Positions 60,860 to 64,000 of a stretch of DNA of 64,000 nucleotides are shown here, one piece after another. The notes below the pieces were generated by a model. That model saw only the letters and a list, made by a program, of their open reading frames with translations. It made no database searches and was not told the origin of the DNA. The stretch is from contig JACCLO010000002.1 in assembly GCA_029448655.1 (NCBI GenBank), forward strand, positions 620,001 to 684,000, given 5' to 3'. Origin of the DNA: Wolfiporia cocos (lineage: Eukaryota > Basidiomycota > Agaricomycetes > Polyporales > Phaeolaceae). Each line of letters starts with the position of its first letter. Position 1 is the stretch's first letter. Both the position numbers and the translations under genes were made by a program.

Positions 60860-61708
60860 ATGCGCCGCGCACAGACCGTAAGGCACTATAGCCGGCCTTC
60901 GCTGCCACTAGGCGAGGACGACTTGGGTATGCTCAAGGAGAACCCGGAAGAGTCGACCGAAGATGTGCTTCGCCGCCAGCTGATTGAGAAGGATAGAGAG
61001 AACGACAAAGTACGTTCTTCGTCTTATTGGCGTAAACCTGCTTAACGACCACTCACCAGTTGCAAATGCAAATTCAAGTGCTGCAAGCGCAACTCGCGCA
61101 ACGACCGCCTGTGGAAACGGTGCAAGCTTTGGAGAAAGAGTATACCAATCTCGATATTCTTCTACAAGGAACACAACGAGAGAACGAACGCTGTATGGCA
61201 GAATTGGAAAGGTATCTAACAATGGCCCAATCCCGGGACAGTTTGCATATTATACTGAATGCTGCCTAGAGGGAAGGCACGAGAGAAGATGTTAGAGCGT
61301 GAGCTGGAGAAACTAGCTGGCGCGAATTGGCAGGTGTGTTATGAGGTCTGAGCAGCTCGGCTTTAGCTCTGATTGATATTCCCATAGACGAATCTCAATT
61401 TCGCCCCAGCAGCCTCACCCATCGTTGCCTCTCGGACGTCGGCCATTCTGAACTCGCAACAGTCCAACTCTCTCGGTTCACCCGTTGTGAGCTCGGCTTC
61501 AACACACGCTCCAGCTCAGCCATCTGTTGCAAGCGCCAGTCCGGACGCGACCCTCGCACATCTTGAGCAGGTCCGCTTACTGATTCTCGGCATGGAGCAA
61601 CGGCTGCAGACACGAGAAGACAAGCTTCAGAAGGCAATTCAACGGGCAGAAACGGAGGGAGCGCGGTTCGAAGAAAGAAGCAAGCAGGTCCTGGCGACAT
61701 CGTCATAG
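60860..61708 (+). CDS. Small coiled-coil protein of unknown function
   Basis: I do not recognise the family. It starts MRRAQTVRHYSRPSLPLGED. A coiled coil follows: TEDVLRRQLIEKDRENDK joined to LQMQIQVLQAQLAQRPPVET and VQALEKEYTNLDILLQGTQR, then ERGKAREKMLERELEKLAG. A Ser/Ala/Pro-rich linker follows and a second coiled coil (LEQVRLLILGMEQRLQTRED, KAIQRAETEGARFEERSKQV). Three short introns were joined by hand: after RENDK, at LE-R|GK (GTATCT...CTGCCTAG) and after ANWQ (GTGTGT...CCCATAG). All keep the frame. It ends VLATSS at TAG 61706-61708. About 230 residues. Confidence 0.7.
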
Positions 61709-64000
61709 CCGGTGTCGTCTCACATGAGTATGTATTCCAGCCCCGCTGCATTTACTTTTCATGCGCTTTTGTTTCATCGCACGTGTGTACAATCAGATGA
61801 TACCCCGTAGTGTAAATACCTATGTATTACTTTGACAGTTCGTAACGGAATGCATCATGTCATGACATACGGCTCGCCAGATTAGCCAAAATCTCCAGAA
61901 TTTATACAGGCGAGGCGGCTGTTACACATTGAAAGATGGGTATCCAGAATCAGATCGTCTCGACGAACCACAAAACAGGCGACCCTGTATGACATGCCGA
62001 CTCGACAATCCATCAACGAGCGCTCCGCGAAATGCTTGCCTACGGGTTGCGGCAGACTCACATACGGCGGATCAGACCGCTTCTCTGAGGAGACTTGCGC
62101 GACCCAACCGCGTCGCGCATCGCTCGCTTCATTGGGCGTCCATATGGGCGAATACGTGGGTTACGGCAGTGCTGCCGGAATACCCGAGAATTCATACCTC
62201 GATCGTGCTTTGTAATTCGGATAAGCTGAGGCCGAAGATTCCTGAATGTTTGGTTTTCGCCGGCATCTATGACGGCCATTTTGTGGGAGTTTGCGAGATG
62301 TGGACTGTTGGAAGCAGAGGTCGATGCCGGAGGGCACCGAAGACGGTCCTGAACGAGGGAAACCTAGGACGCGAGTACATTTCAGGTTTGCAGCTCGTCG
62401 ACGTCACCATGTAGTACAAGGTAAGGCACGTGGAATTTGTGGACAGAAACAGAGTCATTGTCAGCCGGTATCATGCACGGCGCTGATTGATCTGCGACAT
62501 CCAAGGGCATAGGCAAGGGCCATTTGCACGATCCCGCCCGGAGTCCGAGCGTCGCGCGCGTTATCACTAATGACAATTTCATGAATGGCGGTACCATGAG
62601 GAAAACAACCCATGGGGATGCTTACCGCAAGGGCGCATCCACGATTGATGTAATCTTTTTCATGGTGCGGATGTTACGCGTAGAAGATAACACGTAAATT
62701 TTCTATGCATATGGGCGTCGAGCAGGAGAAGCCTCGCATAGCGGACGCAAACCACTCCGGTCTAGAATGTCAGCGATGACGTGAACGCGAGATGCCAACA
62801 GTTGGACCCTGGTTATGTCAGTTTCCAAGACTGGTTGCTGTCTTCCATAATTGTCCGATACCACATCGCATTGTGACTCGGGAATATCACTCTGCTAAAT
62901 CCGCAAGCGGTGGTTTCGCACCGTATGAGATTAGGAGTGCTTCACCATCCCGCTCGCATCTAAGGTAAGCGACTTACATTCGTTCACGGAAGACTAGAAC
63001 AAGGACACTGCCGATTACGTCGCGAAGTCACTGCGAGCGATGGGCGCAATGCGGGAGTATTGTGGTTTGCTGAAATCAAATCCACGGGGATAGAGTGCAA
63101 GGCTGAATGTTATGTTGCCGGACGACAGGACGGAATGCATCAGAGATGATCGATGCGAGTGAAGAGATGAATTTTAGACGGGCTTCAGCAGTATTTGACT
63201 CAGCCGTGGCAATGGCAATTCCTCTCCTATCACGAGGCGCTCACTTACGGAAGCCAACGGTCCCGCTGGAATGGATGTCCAATGCTGTTTTTTCGGCTGC
63301 TATCCAGAACCGACCCGGCGGTGAGGTGAAGACTCCGCCGCCGACAAACTGAGGCGCAAGATATCGGACGCAAGCGGCCAGTCTAGATGGTCTCTGTCAA
63401 TGGTAAATCAATCTGCGCATTCATACGTCGGAAAATGAATGTATATATCTGTCATAGAATTTTGAAATGCTCGGAATATCTTCAGCACGGTCAGCGATGT
63501 AAAGAAAAAGGGATCATTACAGTAGTTCCCTACGGGATCGCAGCCGGATATTTGCGTCGACAGTATCGGTGTACGCAGTGCAGTCTTGCATGGTGTGGTG
63601 CTACGCCGCGCAGAGCACAGGCTCTCAATGCCGCAAAAGCTCTTTTCACTGAACGAGGCCAGAGAGTTCCACGGAGGGACAAGATCGAGCAGCCAATCAC
63701 ATCGCTAATGCTTGTGGACAAAGTGCGTCCGAAGGTCGCGTAAATGTCAAATCGAGATCTAACTGAATATGACACCGAGAGTGAGTGACGACCAGGACGT
63801 CGGATGAAATAGAACGGCGACGAAGCGCACCGTAGGTCACTCCATGGATTGACCTAACCTAACCTTACTGCCAATAGGCTAGCGCAACGTTGTGAAGCCC
63901 AGGTCAGAGCACATGAAAAAGAGTCTCCGCATTGAAATTGAAATTGAAATGGTATAGGCGAGATGCCGTGAACAACATTATCCTCGATGCCGTGAACGCC
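61709..64000. other. Unassigned right end of window
   Basis: About 2.3 kb with no supported gene. Frames of 161 codons (61929-62414, +) and 118 codons (63387-63743, +) match nothing I can name. The former contains FAGIYDGHFVG, which recalls the PP2C metal-binding motif, but surrounding motifs are missing. Confidence 0.35.
63932..63949 (+). repeat. Hexanucleotide TTGAAA, three copies
   Basis: Three perfect tandem copies of TTGAAA. A second short repeat, GATGCCGTGAAC, occurs twice with 24-base spacing at 63962-63973 and 63986-63997, running to the window edge. Confidence 0.85.

Noticed and set aside
61929..62414. Possible PP2C phosphatase from the string FAGIYDGHFVG
   Set aside because: Other PP2C metal-binding and structural motifs were not found nearby in any frame.
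63840..63880. CCTAACCTAACC as telomeric repeat
   Set aside because: Only about two units and not the TTAGGG unit expected for fungi; no array.

Overview
The window looks like nuclear DNA of a mushroom-forming basidiomycete (Agaricomycetes; a polypore is plausible but unproven). Almost every gene is cut by introns of about 45-65 bases with GTRNGT donors and short pyrimidine-AG acceptors. Two genes belong to DUF6534, a membrane-protein family I know only from basidiomycetes. No rRNA, tRNA, CRISPR array or intact transposon was seen.

Layout. 1.3-3.0 kb: secreted pepsin-like aspartic protease (+). 3.3-8.1 kb: two tandem DUF6534 membrane-protein genes (-), each cut into 18 exons. 9.5-12.6 kb: divergent pair CCT3 (-) and ATG101 (+). 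13.3-14.9 kb: coiled-coil protein (+). 15.4-17.2 kb: epsin (+). 17.7-18.9 kb: dienelactone hydrolase (+). 19.2-26.7 kb: separase (+). 27.5-28.6 kb: decayed second copy of the dienelactone hydrolase. 29.0-33.5 kb: ISWI remodeller (+). 34.1-35.4 kb: EI24/RRT8-type membrane protein (+). 35.6-36.6 kb: peroxiredoxin-like protein (-). 37.3-40.0 kb: exocyst subunit EXO84 (+). 40.0-51.1 kb: no gene I can support. 51.1-53.8 kb: CBM21 protein-phosphatase-1 targeting subunit (+). 55.2-56.4 kb: two degenerate copies of an unknown coding unit. 58.6-60.4 kb: decayed S10 carboxypeptidase. 60.9-61.7 kb: small coiled-coil protein (+). The rest to 64 kb is unassigned.

Most genes are single-copy housekeeping functions: protein folding, autophagy, endocytosis, exocytosis, chromosome segregation, chromatin remodelling and glycogen/PP1 control. 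They do not form a pathway. Between them lie lineage-specific genes (protease, DUF6534 pair, hydrolases), some intact and some pseudogenes.

The most interesting result is structural. Stretches that look empty or broken by ORF length hold intact genes built from microexons. The two DUF6534 genes each need internal exons of 14, 10 and 18 coding bases at the same positions. The aspartic protease needs a 20-base exon to restore its WYGNISVGTPPQ segment. The peroxiredoxin-like gene uses consecutive 17- and 9-base exons that split its C-G-S-C motif. In each case I joined the exons by hand, the reading frame stays open, and the total is a multiple of three. RNA evidence is still required.
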